DNA of 64,000 nt, taken from NCBI RefSeq assembly GCF_029945705.1, contig NZ_JAQSDC010000054.1:19793-83792 (forward strand). Direction: 5' to 3'. Origin of the DNA: Methylotenera sp. (GTDB lineage Bacteria; Pseudomonadota; Gammaproteobacteria; Burkholderiales; Methylophilaceae). A program made the position numbers and the translations under genes. The stretch's first letter is position 1, and each line of letters begins with the position of its first letter. Shown in pieces: positions 26,160-35,753 of the stretch. The notes beneath the pieces were generated by a model. It did no database searches. It was given only the letters and a program-made list of their open reading frames with translations, and was not told where the DNA came from.

Positions 26160-27833
26160 ATGGCGAATTTTTTATCTAAAGAGCATATTACCGCAAATGC
26201 AAATTTTAATCGCTGGCTAGTACCGCCAGCTGCATTGGCCGTACATTTATCCATTGGTATGGCGTATGGTTTTAGTGTGTTCTGGAAGCCATTGGGGAAT
26301 GCGCTGATGGGTGTGGATGGTAAGCCTCTAGCGGCTTGTGCGGCTGGAGCGACTAATTTATCTGAAAAGCTCTCAGGCACCGCAAGGGCTTTATTTGCGA
26401 CAGATTGTAATTGGACACAGTTTGATTTAGGTTGGATGTTTACTTTGTTTTTTGTGTTGCTAGGTTGCTCGGCTGCGCTTTGGGGTGGCTGGTTAGAGCG
26501 TGAGGGGCCACGAAAAGCAGGTTTGGTCTCTATGGTCTTGTGGTGTGGTGGCTTGCTTATTTCTGCATATGGCGTTTACGCGCATCAGCTGTGGTTAATG
26601 TGGCTAGGCAGCGGTGTTATTGGTGGTATTGGACTTGGTTTAGGCTACATTTCACCTGTTTCAACTTTAATTAAATGGTTTCCTGATCGTCGTGGCATGG
26701 CCACTGGTATGGCTATTATGGGTTTTGGTGGTGGCGCGATGATAGGCTCACCACTTGCCACTAAATTGATGGGTCATTTCGCAACACCAAACAGCCCTGG
26801 CGTTTGGCAGACATTCGTTGTTTTAGCGGCTATTTATTTCATATTTATGTTGTGGGGTTCTTTGAGCTATCGCGTGCCACCAACTGGCTGGAAACCTGCC
26901 AATTGGACGCCGCCAGCAGCGCAAAATAATGTGATGATTTCCAATAAACATGTACACCTTAACAATGCCCACAAAACACCACAGTTTTGGTTGTTGTGGT
27001 TAGTGTTGTGCATGAATGTGTCTGCAGGTATCGGTATTATTGGCGCTGCTGCACCAATGCTACAAGAAACCTTTGGCGGAGCACTGATAGGTCAGCCAGA
27101 TATTGGTTTCGCTGATATTAAAAAGGATGAAGCACTCACAGCTGCTGCGGCGGCAGTAGGGGCGGGTTTCGTTGGCTTGATTTCATTATTTAATATTTTT
27201 GGCCGTTTTGCTTGGGCTACTTCGTCAGATAAGTTAGGGCGTAAACGCACTTACTATATTTTCTTTGTATTAGGAACCCTAATGTATTGCGCTGCAACTT
27301 ACGTAGCCGGTTTTAAGTCGCTAGCTTTGTTTGTGGGCGCTTTTTGTGTGATTGCCTCCATGTACGGCGGCGGTTTTTCTACCATACCCGCATACTTGGC
27401 AGATATGTTCGGCACCCAGTTTGTGGGTGCGATTCATGGGCGCTTACTGACAGCATGGTCTACAGCAGGTATCTTAGGGCCAGTCGTAGTGAATTATATG
27501 CATGACACACGCTTGGAGGCTAAAGTGCCGTTTGACCAAGTATATGCGCCAATATTTCTGGTGCTGGCAGGGTTGCTTGTGGTGGGCTTTATTGCGAATT
27601 TTTTAGTGATACCAGTGGCAGAAAAATACTACATGACAGATGCAGAACTTGAAGCGGTAAGAAAATTGGCGCATGAAAAAGCTGATGCGTCAAATCCAGC
27701 TGGCTCGATGAATAGTACCTCGCAATCAGTTAGCCATCCAATATTGGTCGTGCTTGCGTGGGCCTTGGTGTTGATTCCGATTAGTTATGGTGTTTGGAGT
27801 ACCGTACAAAAGGCTTGGGGATTATTTCATTAA
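26160..27833 (+). CDS. OFA-type MFS transporter (oxalate/formate antiporter-like)
   Basis: Inner-membrane major facilitator. The 557-residue protein has 12 predicted helices plus an extra C-terminal one (LVVLAWALVLIPISYGVW). Family features are RWLVPPAALAVHLSIGMAYGFSVFW split over the first helix and GRFAWATSSDKLGRKRTY in the mid loop. Inserted loops near 45-75 and 300-330 make it longer than classical OxlT (about 420). OFA members carry monocarboxylates such as oxalate, formate, lactate or pyruvate, and the substrate here is unknown. Shine-Dalgarno GAGGG lies 5 bases from the ATG. Confidence 0.9.
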   Translation: MANFLSKEHITANANFNRWLVPPAALAVHLSIGMAYGFSVFWKPLGNALMGVDGKPLAACAAGATNLSEKLSGTARALFATDCNWTQFDLGWMFTLFFVLLGCSAALWGGWLEREGPRKAGLVSMVLWCGGLLISAYGVYAHQLWLMWLGSGVIGGIGLGLGYISPVSTLIKWFPDRRGMATGMAIMGFGGGAMIGSPLATKLMGHFATPNSPGVWQTFVVLAAIYFIFMLWGSLSYRVPPTGWKPANWTPPAAQNNVMISNKHVHLNNAHKTPQFWLLWLVLCMNVSAGIGIIGAAAPMLQETFGGALIGQPDIGFADIKKDEALTAAAAAVGAGFVGLISLFNIFGRFAWATSSDKLGRKRTYYIFFVLGTLMYCAATYVAGFKSLALFVGAFCVIASMYGGGFSTIPAYLADMFGTQFVGAIHGRLLTAWSTAGILGPVVVNYMHDTRLEAKVPFDQVYAPIFLVLAGLLVVGFIANFLVIPVAEKYYMTDAELEAVRKLAHEKADASNPAGSMNSTSQSVSHPILVVLAWALVLIPISYGVWSTVQKAWGLFH

Positions 27834-27936
27834 ATCAGTTGTATAGCGCTTACCTCAGCATTTTACTAAATCATTAGTAGCGATATGCGGTAAAATACGG
27901 TTTTGTGAATTGTGCGGTAGCGCTTAAGGATAAAAC

Positions 27937-28386
27937 GTGAGAGAAATTGAAAAAAACCTAGATGGAACAGGTCTGCAAATCGGTGTGGTGCTTTCCCGAT
28001 TTAACAGTGATATTGGCGATGGTTTACTTAGTGCATGTACCGCTGAGTTGTTGAAGTTAGGCGTTGCAAGCGATGACATTACCATTGCAAGCGTGCCTGG
28101 CGCATTAGAAACACCATTGATTTTGCAGCACATGGCGATTAGCGAAAAATTTGACGCCTTAATTGCGCTAGGTGCAATTATTCGCGGTGAGACTTATCAT
28201 TTTGAAGTGGTTTCTAATGAATCAGCACGCGGTATTTCAGAAGTACAATTTAACACAGGCGTTCCTGTAGCTAATGCCGTACTCACTACTGAAGACGATG
28301 ATCAAGCGATTGCACGTATGCACATTAAAGGTGCTGAAGCCGCACAAGTAGCCATTGAAATGGCTAATTTGGTTAGATCGCTATGA
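27937..28386 (+). CDS. ribH: 6,7-dimethyl-8-ribityllumazine synthase
   Basis: Condenses 5-amino-6-ribitylaminouracil with dihydroxybutanone phosphate, the penultimate step of riboflavin synthesis. The 149-residue protein has [14 protein letters not shown] near the N-terminus, VPGALETPL, and the phosphate/catalytic region [14 protein letters not shown] with the conserved His. The start is GTG 27937 with AAGGA 6 bases upstream. Its stop overlaps the nusB start (ATGA), a common proteobacterial pairing. No FMN riboswitch is visible in the 100 bases upstream. Confidence 0.97.
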   Translation: MREIEKNLDGTGLQIGVVLSRFNSDIGDGLLSACTAELLKLGVASDDITIASVPGALETPLILQHMAISEKFDALIALGAIIRGETYHFEVVSNESARGISEVQFNTGVPVANAVLTTEDDDQAIARMHIKGAEAAQVAIEMANLVRSL

Positions 28387-28910
28387 TGGCTGAGAATGAC
28401 GTTTCATTAACTAGTTTAGTCGTAGAAACGGTAACTGATCAAAAAACTGCAGTAAAAAAGCCATCAGCTAAAAAAAAATCTGGTCAGAACCGTAGAAAAT
28501 CACGCGAGCTGGTATTAAAAGCGGTTTATCGCGGTATGTTGAATCAGTCCGAAATGAGTGCAGTGTACCGTGATATGGCAGAAGATCCAGATTACGCCAA
28601 GGCCGATGAAGCTTATTTTAAACAGTTACTTGAAGCTGTTGGTGAACATACCGCTGAACTTGATGAAAAAATGGCCGCATTTATTGACCGCAAAGTCAGT
28701 GAGTTAAGCCCAATAGAACACGCCATTTTACAAATTTCTGGTTGTGAATTGATGTTCGATATGAGTATTCCATACCGAGTAGTGATTAATGAGGGCGTAG
28801 AGTTAGCCAAGATATATGGCGGGGTTGATGGTCATAAATATATCAACGGCGTGTTAGATAAATTGGCTGCAGATGTGCGTGCTTCAGAAGTTTTAAATAA
28901 TAAGAGTTGA
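28383..28910 (+). CDS. nusB: Transcription antitermination factor NusB (N-terminally extended)
   Basis: RNA-binding antitermination factor that acts with S10 on rRNA transcripts. The NusB fold begins at [15 protein letters not shown] near residue 38 and runs to the end, with [15 protein letters not shown] and [18 protein letters not shown]. The first 37 residues are an added Lys/Ser-rich tail ([10 protein letters not shown]) that is absent from E. coli NusB. Start ATG 28383 overlaps the ribH stop; the second ATG at 28386 is equally possible. Confidence 0.95.
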   Translation: MMAENDVSLTSLVVETVTDQKTAVKKPSAKKKSGQNRRKSRELVLKAVYRGMLNQSEMSAVYRDMAEDPDYAKADEAYFKQLLEAVGEHTAELDEKMAAFIDRKVSELSPIEHAILQISGCELMFDMSIPYRVVINEGVELAKIYGGVDGHKYINGVLDKLAADVRASEVLNNKS

Positions 28911-29103
28911 TATTGCTACATTAAAACGTTTAGGCGATTAAATGATACGCACTAATCTTTGATGGCAGTTGATGATTAATGAGATGCTTATGCCCTTGAA
29001 GTTTCTGACACCATTATGTTGTTAATCTTACAGCATAACGTTTGCGAAGAAGTGTTGAGGGGCATGGGTTCATGCTACGCCAGCATCGGGCTAGTCAGAT
29101 AAG

Positions 29104-29928
29104 ATGAATTTAAGTGGTGTGCTAGAAATTGTGCGTTTAACGGATGTTGGTTTGCAGCGTGACCATAACGAAGATGCCATTGCTAGTGATGACGCGATGG
29201 GTTTTGTCGTACTTGCTGATGGTATGGGTGGTTACAGAGCGGGCGAAGTAGCAAGCGAAATGGCGGTGCTCAGCATTACCGCTGAGTTGATGGAAGGGTT
29301 GGCAAATGAGCAGCCTGGAAAAGTTTATTCGGCATTAGGTAAGCAATCCCAGATGCAGTTGATTTTTGATGCAGTTAAAAGTGCTAATGAAGTCATTTAT
29401 AATGTTTCTCAATCTCAGCCACAGTGTGCTGGCATGGGCACCACCCTGGTTGTTGGAGTTTTTACTAATAATAAATTGCTCGTTGGACATATTGGCGATT
29501 CACGCATGTATAGGCTACGCGACCAAGTATTAAGCCAAATAACGGTAGACCATTCATTATTGCAAGAGCAGATTAAATCAGGTCTTATTACGCCTGAACA
29601 AGCAAAATACTCCGTTAATAAAAATTTAGTCACACGTGCTTTGGGAATCGACCCAGAGGTAGAATTGGAACTGAATGAGTATGATGTTGAAGTAGGTGAT
29701 GTATACCTAGCTTGTTCAGATGGTTTAAGTGATTTAGTAGATGATGACGTCATTGAGTCTGCGCTTAACAGGCTCATGCCAGATGTCAATGTTGCCGCAC
29801 AAGCGTTAGTGCAGTTGGCAAATGAAAATGGCGGAAAAGATAATATTTCTGTCATACTTATTAAGGTAAAAGAGTCTTTTGAGTACACTAAGACTTGGCG
29901 CGATAACTTTTTTAGTTGGTTGAAATAG
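29104..29928 (+). CDS. PP2C-family serine/threonine protein phosphatase
   Basis: Metal-dependent phosphatase that removes phosphate from Ser/Thr residues. The 274-residue protein shows the PP2C motifs in order: RDHNEDAIA, VLADGMGGYRAGEVAS, MGTTLVVGVF, VGHIGDSRMYRL, LACSDGLSDLVDD and GGKDNISVIL. The metal-binding aspartates are intact. It begins a three-gene set with an FHA protein 11 bases downstream and a GAF-HD-GYP protein. No Ser/Thr kinase is in the window. The 193 bases upstream hold no gene and no promoter that I can name. Confidence 0.95.
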   Translation: MNLSGVLEIVRLTDVGLQRDHNEDAIASDDAMGFVVLADGMGGYRAGEVASEMAVLSITAELMEGLANEQPGKVYSALGKQSQMQLIFDAVKSANEVIYNVSQSQPQCAGMGTTLVVGVFTNNKLLVGHIGDSRMYRLRDQVLSQITVDHSLLQEQIKSGLITPEQAKYSVNKNLVTRALGIDPEVELELNEYDVEVGDVYLACSDGLSDLVDDDVIESALNRLMPDVNVAAQALVQLANENGGKDNISVILIKVKESFEYTKTWRDNFFSWLK

Positions 29929-29939
29929 CAGGGTGGATA

Positions 29940-30686
29940 ATGGCTAAGCTGATTTTTACTTTAGATGATAAGATTTTGAATGAATTTCAACTCGATAAAG
30001 AGCGCACTACAATTGGTCGACGTCCAACGAATGACATTCATATCGACAATCTAGCTGTGAGCGGCGAGCATGCGGTGGTATTAAAGAAGAGTAATGACTT
30101 TTATATAGAAGATAAAGAGAGTACGAACGGTACTGAAGTGAATGACAAGTTGGTCAAAAGCTATTTGTTGAAGTCAGGAGATTTGATTTCATTCGGCAAG
30201 CATCAGTTGAAATTCATCAATGAGGCAAAGTTACAAAATCAAAGCACTAGTGATTCAGGTTTTGAGAAAACCGTGTTTTTTCGCCCAGCAGAATTAACTG
30301 AAATGATGAAAGCACAGGCTCAAGCGGAATATAAAGTAGAGGCCGGTCCTGCAGTCCCAGATTCAGTCATCTTAGAGAAACCGGCATTACTATTAGCTGA
30401 AAAACCTGCACCTGCGATGGCTGTTGGCAGAATACAAGTGTTAAATGGTTCTAGCGCAGGCCGCGAACTGATTCTTAATAAAGCACTCACCACCTTAGGC
30501 AAAACTGGCGTGCAGGTAGCCGTGATTACTAAACGTCCACAGGGTTACTTCGTTACGCATGTTGAAGGTAAAGTGTTCCCTCTCGTCAATGGACACTCTA
30601 CCGGTTCGCAGGCATTCGAACTGAGCGATCATGATGTGATAGAGCTTGCAGGCGTGAAAATGGAGTTTTATTTAGACAAAATTTAG
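29940..30686 (+). CDS. FHA-domain protein (phosphothreonine-binding)
   Basis: The 248-residue protein has an FHA domain at residues 1-95 with the core GRRPTNDIHIDN, SGEHAVV and STNGTEVN, which bind phosphothreonine peptides. A linker and a second, more diverged FHA-like region (about 165-245, beginning GRIQVLNGSSAGRELIL) follow. ATG 29940 is preferred over an upstream TTG at 29916, since AGGGTGG lies in front and the FHA fold starts at once. Pairing with PP2C suggests a phosphorylation-reading module. A 7-bp inverted repeat spans its stop codon (30671-30692). Confidence 0.9.
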   Translation: MAKLIFTLDDKILNEFQLDKERTTIGRRPTNDIHIDNLAVSGEHAVVLKKSNDFYIEDKESTNGTEVNDKLVKSYLLKSGDLISFGKHQLKFINEAKLQNQSTSDSGFEKTVFFRPAELTEMMKAQAQAEYKVEAGPAVPDSVILEKPALLLAEKPAPAMAVGRIQVLNGSSAGRELILNKALTTLGKTGVQVAVITKRPQGYFVTHVEGKVFPLVNGHSTGSQAFELSDHDVIELAGVKMEFYLDKI

Positions 30687-30757
30687 TCTAAATTAATGAA
30701 TATGCAAATCAATATACACATCACCTTCATACCAAGTCACTTCATTGATTTACCAGC

Positions 30758-32389
30758 ATGATTGATCAACAGCACCCTTATTTATTAAAGCGACTTGAGC
30801 GCTTGAACACGATAGGTGTTGCGCTTTCGGCTGAGCGAGATAATAAACGTCTATTGGAAACGATATTGCTCGGCGCGCAGGAAATTACCAACGCAGATGG
30901 TGGAACGCTGTACACCATTACTGATGACAAGCATCTTAAATTTGAAATCATGCGCAATAAAACACTAGATCTTGCGATGGGTGGTACAACTGGCAAGGAA
31001 ATTCCATTTTTACCCATCCCTTTGTACTTAGATGACGGTAGGCCGAATTTAACCACGGTGGCAGCCTATGCTACTGTGAATGATAAAACCGTCAATATTG
31101 AAAATGCGTATAGCGCTCAAAATTTCGACTTCACTGGTACGCGTAAATTTGATGAGAAAACAGGTTATCACTCGCAATCATTTTTAACGATTCCAATGAA
31201 AAATCACGAGTCAGAAGTCATAGGCGTACTTCAGCTCATTAATGCGATTGATATTGATACACAAGAGATTATTCCTTTTTCACAGGCTAATCAGAGCTTG
31301 GTTGAGTCATTAGCATCACAAGCTGCGGTTGCGATGACCAACCAGAATTTGATTGAGGGCTTGAAAGGTTTATTTGAAGCTTTTATTGAATTGATGGCGG
31401 AAGCTATTGATCAAAAATCTCCCTACACTGGCGGACATTGCAGGCGTGTGCCAGAGCTTACTTTGATGTTAGCGCAAGCTGCAATTGATGCTAAAGAAGG
31501 GCCGCTTAAAGATTTTACGCTCAATGAAAAAGAGTTTTATGAGTTGAAGATTGCTGGTTGGTTGCATGACTGCGGTAAAGTTACCACGCCAGAATCTGTG
31601 ATGGATAAACCCACTAAGTTGTCTGGAATATTCGACCGCATTGATTTGGTTGATCAGCGGTTCGAGTTACTGAAAAAGCAAGCGGAGTGCGACATCCTGA
31701 AAAAACAGGTAGAAGCATTGAGAAACGGGCAGCTGCAAGATGTTGCAAAGTTAGACTCTCAGTTAATCGCGTTTAATCAGCAATGTGATGAAGACCTGCA
31801 GTTTTTAAGAAAGTCTAATTTCGGCAGCGAGTCTATGACGGATGAAGATCAGCAGCGAGTAGTTAACATTGCGGCCTATCAGTTAGTCGATGCAAATGGC
31901 AGCTCAAGGCCATTTTTGAGTGAAAATGAAGTTTATAACCTAAATATTACACGTGGTACGCTGACCAAAGAAGAGCGAGAGATTATTAATAATCATATCG
32001 TTGTCACCATACACATGCTAGATTCATTACCCTACCCAAATGGCTTAAAACGCGTACCAGAATACGCCTGTGGCCATCATGAACGTATGGATGGTCGAGG
32101 TTACCCAAAAGGACTAACACGTGATCAAATGTCGGTTCCAGCACGTGTAATGGGTATTGCGGACATTTTTGAAGCGCTTACTTCAAAAGATAGACCATAC
32201 AAGAAGACTAAAACGCTATCAGAGTCATTAAATATTTTAGGCAAGATGAAAGTAGATCATCATATTGATCCCGATTTATTCGATATTTTCGTGCGTGAAA
32301 AAGTTTACTTGAAATACGCCGAGCAGTTCTTAGAGCCTGAACAGATCGATGATGTTGATGAATCTAAGATTCCTGGTTATCAACCCTAA
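30758..32389 (+). CDS. GAF - HD-GYP domain protein (probable cyclic-di-GMP phosphodiesterase)
   Basis: The 543-residue protein has an N-terminal GAF domain (about 20-200, with SFLTIPMKNHESEVIGVLQL split over strands). An HD-GYP domain follows, with HD at His270-Asp271 (LHDCGKV) and the signature HHERMDGRGYP at 440-450. Both catalytic motifs are intact, so hydrolysis of c-di-GMP is likely. A helical insert of about 110 residues sits between the HD and GYP halves. It probably receives a small-molecule or protein signal via GAF. It is the last of the PP2C/FHA/HD-GYP set. Confidence 0.93.
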   Translation: MIDQQHPYLLKRLERLNTIGVALSAERDNKRLLETILLGAQEITNADGGTLYTITDDKHLKFEIMRNKTLDLAMGGTTGKEIPFLPIPLYLDDGRPNLTTVAAYATVNDKTVNIENAYSAQNFDFTGTRKFDEKTGYHSQSFLTIPMKNHESEVIGVLQLINAIDIDTQEIIPFSQANQSLVESLASQAAVAMTNQNLIEGLKGLFEAFIELMAEAIDQKSPYTGGHCRRVPELTLMLAQAAIDAKEGPLKDFTLNEKEFYELKIAGWLHDCGKVTTPESVMDKPTKLSGIFDRIDLVDQRFELLKKQAECDILKKQVEALRNGQLQDVAKLDSQLIAFNQQCDEDLQFLRKSNFGSESMTDEDQQRVVNIAAYQLVDANGSSRPFLSENEVYNLNITRGTLTKEEREIINNHIVVTIHMLDSLPYPNGLKRVPEYACGHHERMDGRGYPKGLTRDQMSVPARVMGIADIFEALTSKDRPYKKTKTLSESLNILGKMKVDHHIDPDLFDIFVREKVYLKYAEQFLEPEQIDDVDESKIPGYQP

Positions 32390-32402
32390 AAACGGCAATT
32401 GC

Positions 32403-33179
32403 TTATAGTGGCGATATTGCCTGACAGCCAAACTGATCGCAGCAAAGGTAGCTGCCTTGTTCGTACCAGTCGCCTAATACCCACCTTGTGATATTGTGAC
32501 CGTCTAATTGAATATGGTGTTGATTGGGTCGGTGTGTGTGGCCGTGGATTAGCAGCTCAGGATAGTGGAATGTTTTTAATACGTGGTCAACAGCTGCTTG
32601 ATTAACGTCCATGATTTGCATGGATTTCTGTGATTTTTCATCCTCACTGCGCTTACGGATAGTTTCAATTTGGTCTTTTCTAACTTGTAACGGTAATCGC
32701 AGAAAATCTTCTTGCCATTTAGCTGCGCGAACTTGTAACCTGAATTTTTGGTATTCCACATCATCGGTGCATAAATCATCGCCATGACTGAGTAAAGTAG
32801 TTTTGCCGTGTAGATTGATGAGGCTCGGATCTGGCAGTAAAGTCATTCCCGCAGCATCGCAAAATACATTAGAAATTAGAAAGTCACGATTGCCATGCAT
32901 CAAGTAAAGCTTAATGCCATCATCAGAGAGGCGCTTAAGTGCTGTGATTATAGGTTGATGATGGGGATCTTGAATATCATCGTCACCCGCCCAGTATTCA
33001 AACAAATCGCCTAGAATATAAAGAGCAACTGCCTTTGATGCAGTATTTTTTAGAAAATCTAAAAACGCCGCAGTAATATGCGGCCGACTGGCGCACAAAT
33101 GCAGATCGGAGATAAATAGGCTGTGACCCATTAAGCTTTGGCTTAATTGATTGTCCGGTTTATCTCCGAGATTTTTCAT
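32403..33179 (-). CDS. lpxH: UDP-2,3-diacylglucosamine diphosphatase LpxH
   Basis: Cleaves UDP-2,3-diacylglucosamine to lipid X in lipid A synthesis, at the inner membrane surface. The 258-residue protein has the calcineurin-like motifs DLHL, GDLFEYW, GNRD, LSHGDDLCTDD and GHTHRP. ATG 33179 gives 16 extra residues before MGHSLFISDLHL; ATG 33131 is an alternative, and neither has a strong Shine-Dalgarno. It is the last gene of the minus-strand envelope cluster, following ppiB by 53 bases, and is convergent with the HD-GYP gene. Confidence 0.95.
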   Translation of the reverse strand: MKNLGDKPDNQLSQSLMGHSLFISDLHLCASRPHITAAFLDFLKNTASKAVALYILGDLFEYWAGDDDIQDPHHQPIITALKRLSDDGIKLYLMHGNRDFLISNVFCDAAGMTLLPDPSLINLHGKTTLLSHGDDLCTDDVEYQKFRLQVRAAKWQEDFLRLPLQVRKDQIETIRKRSEDEKSQKSMQIMDVNQAAVDHVLKTFHYPELLIHGHTHRPNQHHIQLDGHNITRWVLGDWYEQGSYLCCDQFGCQAISPL

Positions 33180-33232
33180 GCTAAACAGCGTAATCCAATA
33201 TCATTCTAGACTACAGCGTAACGTCACACGTT

Positions 33233-33724
33233 TTAGCAACGTGTCGCTTTTTCAATGATGACATTCTCTACCGGCACATCTTGATGGCCTTTTTTGCTGC
33301 CGGTTTTCACTTTTTTGATTTTATCAACAACATCCATACCTGCTGTCACTTTACCGAAAACGCAGTAACCCCAGCCGCTGCTGGTAGGTGCAGAATGGTT
33401 AAGGAAGTCATTGTTACCAGCGTTAATAAAGAATTGATTGCTGGCTGAATGTGGCGCAGAGGTACGAGCCATCGCAATAGTGTATTGATCATTTACTAGG
33501 CCATTGTCTGCTTCATTCTTAATTTCGTCTGCAGATTCTTTTTGGCTCATAGATGTATCAAAACCGCCGCCCTGAATCATGAAGCCATCAATTACACGGT
33601 GAAAAATCGTGCCATCATAAAAACCGTTATCTACATATTGCAAAAAATTTGCTACGGTAATTGGTGCTTTTTCTGCATCGAGTTCTAAAGTAATTTCGCC
33701 AAAGTTTGTAAGTAGTTTAACCAC
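33233..33724 (-). CDS. ppiB: Cytoplasmic peptidyl-prolyl cis-trans isomerase (cyclophilin, PpiB-like)
   Basis: Catalyses proline cis-trans isomerisation. The 163-residue cyclophilin has the catalytic [15 protein letters not shown] tract, [16 protein letters not shown] and [12 protein letters not shown]. No signal peptide is present, so it is cytosolic. A periplasmic paralogue lies directly upstream (44 bases), so this is a tandem pair produced by duplication, as is common in betaproteobacteria. Confidence 0.95.
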   Translation of the reverse strand: MVKLLTNFGEITLELDAEKAPITVANFLQYVDNGFYDGTIFHRVIDGFMIQGGGFDTSMSQKESADEIKNEADNGLVNDQYTIAMARTSAPHSASNQFFINAGNNDFLNHSAPTSSGWGYCVFGKVTAGMDVVDKIKKVKTGSKKGHQDVPVENVIIEKATRC

Positions 33725-33768
33725 AAAATATCCTTAATGTTAAAAGTGTAAATAAAGCCCTTAAAGGC

Positions 33769-34362
33769 CTAGTTGTTAGTTGCGTTGGTGTTGAGTTTCA
33801 CTTGGTGTATCAATATTGCTGATTTCGGAACGTCATAATATGGCCCAACGTTTATCGTTGGAGTAATGCCAATTTCACGCACAACATCCATGCCTTTTAA
33901 TACACGACCAAATACGCAATATCCGATAAGCTCTGGGTCTGGGCCTTGATAGTTGAGCGGAACATTATTTTCAACATTGATAAAAAATTGAGCTGTTGCA
34001 GAATCTGGGTCACTGGTTCTTGCCATGGCAATCGTACCAATTTCATTTTGTAGCCCGTTAGCTGCCTCATTGCTAATAGGCGCGAGTGTTTGTTTTTCAG
34101 ACATGTCGGCATTAAAACCACCGCCTTGTATCATAAAGTGATTAATGACACGGTGAAAAATAGTCTCTTTATAGAAACCAGAGTTAACATATTTCAAGAA
34201 GTTGGCGACCGTTTTTGGCGCCTTTTCAGGATAAAGCTCAACAACAAAATTACCGCGATTCGTTTCAAATGTGACTTGAGGGTTTGCGGCTAGTGCAGAC
34301 CCGCTAAGCAGAGCAAGGGTAGAAGAAACTGCAAGTATGGCAACAGCATAAAATTTACGCAT
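33769..34362 (-). CDS. ppiA: Periplasmic peptidyl-prolyl cis-trans isomerase (cyclophilin, PpiA-like)
   Basis: The 197-residue protein has a signal peptide (MRKFYAVAILAVSSTLA to SALAA, cleavage near 25). The cyclophilin fold shows [31 protein letters not shown] and VFGRVLKGMDVV. It differs from the next gene mainly by the export signal and an insert before the C-terminal strand. It likely assists folding of envelope proteins and sits next to an exported L,D-transpeptidase. Confidence 0.95.
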   Translation of the reverse strand: MRKFYAVAILAVSSTLALLSGSALAANPQVTFETNRGNFVVELYPEKAPKTVANFLKYVNSGFYKETIFHRVINHFMIQGGGFNADMSEKQTLAPISNEAANGLQNEIGTIAMARTSDPDSATAQFFINVENNVPLNYQGPDPELIGYCVFGRVLKGMDVVREIGITPTINVGPYYDVPKSAILIHQVKLNTNATNN

Positions 34363-34411
34363 AGACTTCCTGAGGGTTAAAGCAAACGTTATGGTGACTT
34401 AAGATGGCAAC

Positions 34412-35638
34412 TTAAGCTGAACCTTCGTAGATGATTTTCCAAGTATTATCTTCTTGAATCCAGTATTGGCGCTTTTGCATTTTATTGCTTAAAGTCGGAC
34501 TCTTAAAGTCTTGTGTAAAATCAACTACCACTAACTTTTTATCGGCATCAGGGTAGGCAAACATGCTGATGTTAGATAGTGCAATATCAACTTTTGGCTT
34601 ACTTGCTTGCACTGTAAATTTATGGTCAGACCATTGCTGGAAGTTGATGCCATCAGTAGAGAACTCTCGCGAGTAATGCGAAAGATACTTAGGCGTGTTT
34701 TGTGACTTCCAGTCGTTCAGCCAATTATTAATCGCCACTTGCAAAGCATCTTTGTCAGCGCTTGTGTTATCTGCATCAATCCACTTTAAATGATTCGCAA
34801 TAATTACAGGCGTTTTACCTCTTTGCAGTATCGGGGCAATCGCATTTAAGTCTTGATTAGTTAATACTACGCAGCCGTCACTTGCGTTAGGTGGTCTGCT
34901 ATAGGTGGTGCTAGGTGTGCCGTGCAGCCAAATGCCAGAGCCACTTCTGTTATGCTGCACATCCCATTCGTTAGGGTAGTTCAGTGGGTAAGCACCATTG
35001 CCATACATATCAGCTAGCGGCTTGGTTAATTTAGAGCTGGCAAAATACACGCCAATCGGAGTGCGTTTGTCACCTTCAGTTTTTTTGCCTACGCCATTTT
35101 TGCCTACCGTAACATAATAGTCGGCAACATAGCTCAAGTTGCCAGCATTATTCTTATACAAATATAAGCGCGATTTATCGGTATCAACGACAATCAGATG
35201 ACTTTGTTGATTATTAGGAGCGAGCAGTAAATTAGGTAATTTATCTAAATTTTCATTAGATAAATAACGCTCAATTCTTACACGCGCTTCTGCTTGCAGA
35301 TCTTTAACTGCATCAGCTTGATTCACATTGGCGTTACCAAAAGCTTGCAAATGTTGTGCTTGAGCCATCAGCAAATCACCGCGCACGAGGTAAGCGAGTT
35401 TGAAGTTGGGGATTTTTTGGATGAGCTCATCCACGGTGTTGAGCGCTTGTTGGTTTTTACCCTGCGTAATTTCTAGCAGGCTTTTTACTAGCAGATTTTC
35501 AGCTATGCCAGTTAATGCGCGCAACTCAGGTTTATGCAATAAATTGCTCAAACTGTAGCTATTGACCGCCGTCGCATTCCACGGCACAAGAGTAATCGCC
35601 GCCAATAGTACGTATGTTAAACCTTTATTTAAAGCCAT
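34412..35638 (-). CDS. L,D-transpeptidase (YkuD/ErfK family) with C-terminal NTF2-like domain
   Basis: The 408-residue exported protein has a signal peptide (about 1-24) and a helical region. Its YkuD catalytic domain starts with LIVVDTDKSRLYLYK near 145 and contains HGTPST then SDGCVVL, with catalytic Cys256. A C-terminal domain (about 300-408) resembles the end of the neighbouring TPR protein. YkuD enzymes make 3-3 peptidoglycan cross-links or attach lipoproteins; which applies here is unknown. The cysteine and histidine are intact. Confidence 0.92.
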   Translation of the reverse strand: MALNKGLTYVLLAAITLVPWNATAVNSYSLSNLLHKPELRALTGIAENLLVKSLLEITQGKNQQALNTVDELIQKIPNFKLAYLVRGDLLMAQAQHLQAFGNANVNQADAVKDLQAEARVRIERYLSNENLDKLPNLLLAPNNQQSHLIVVDTDKSRLYLYKNNAGNLSYVADYYVTVGKNGVGKKTEGDKRTPIGVYFASSKLTKPLADMYGNGAYPLNYPNEWDVQHNRSGSGIWLHGTPSTTYSRPPNASDGCVVLTNQDLNAIAPILQRGKTPVIIANHLKWIDADNTSADKDALQVAINNWLNDWKSQNTPKYLSHYSREFSTDGINFQQWSDHKFTVQASKPKVDIALSNISMFAYPDADKKLVVVDFTQDFKSPTLSNKMQKRQYWIQEDNTWKIIYEGSA

Positions 35639-35753
35639 TTCTCAACAAATTACCTTATAAAACTGCAATGAAGTCGCAACTGCAAAAGCCAAAATAAAGT
35701 TGCTGTCAACAATGACATGCAACTTTATTATTGGAATGGAAAGCTAGTACGTT

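Noticed and set aside
27834..27936. FMN riboswitch before ribH
   Set aside because: The leader is only about 100 bases and shows none of the conserved RFN-element segments.
30671..30692. Terminator at the FHA gene stop
   Set aside because: TTTAGAC/GTCTAAA arms pair over 7 bp with an 8-base loop, but no T-run follows and the HD-GYP gene is probably in the same transcript.
30721..30745. Possible Pho box upstream of the HD-GYP gene
   Set aside because: Several TCA triplets occur, but not at the required 11-bp period, so I do not call a site.
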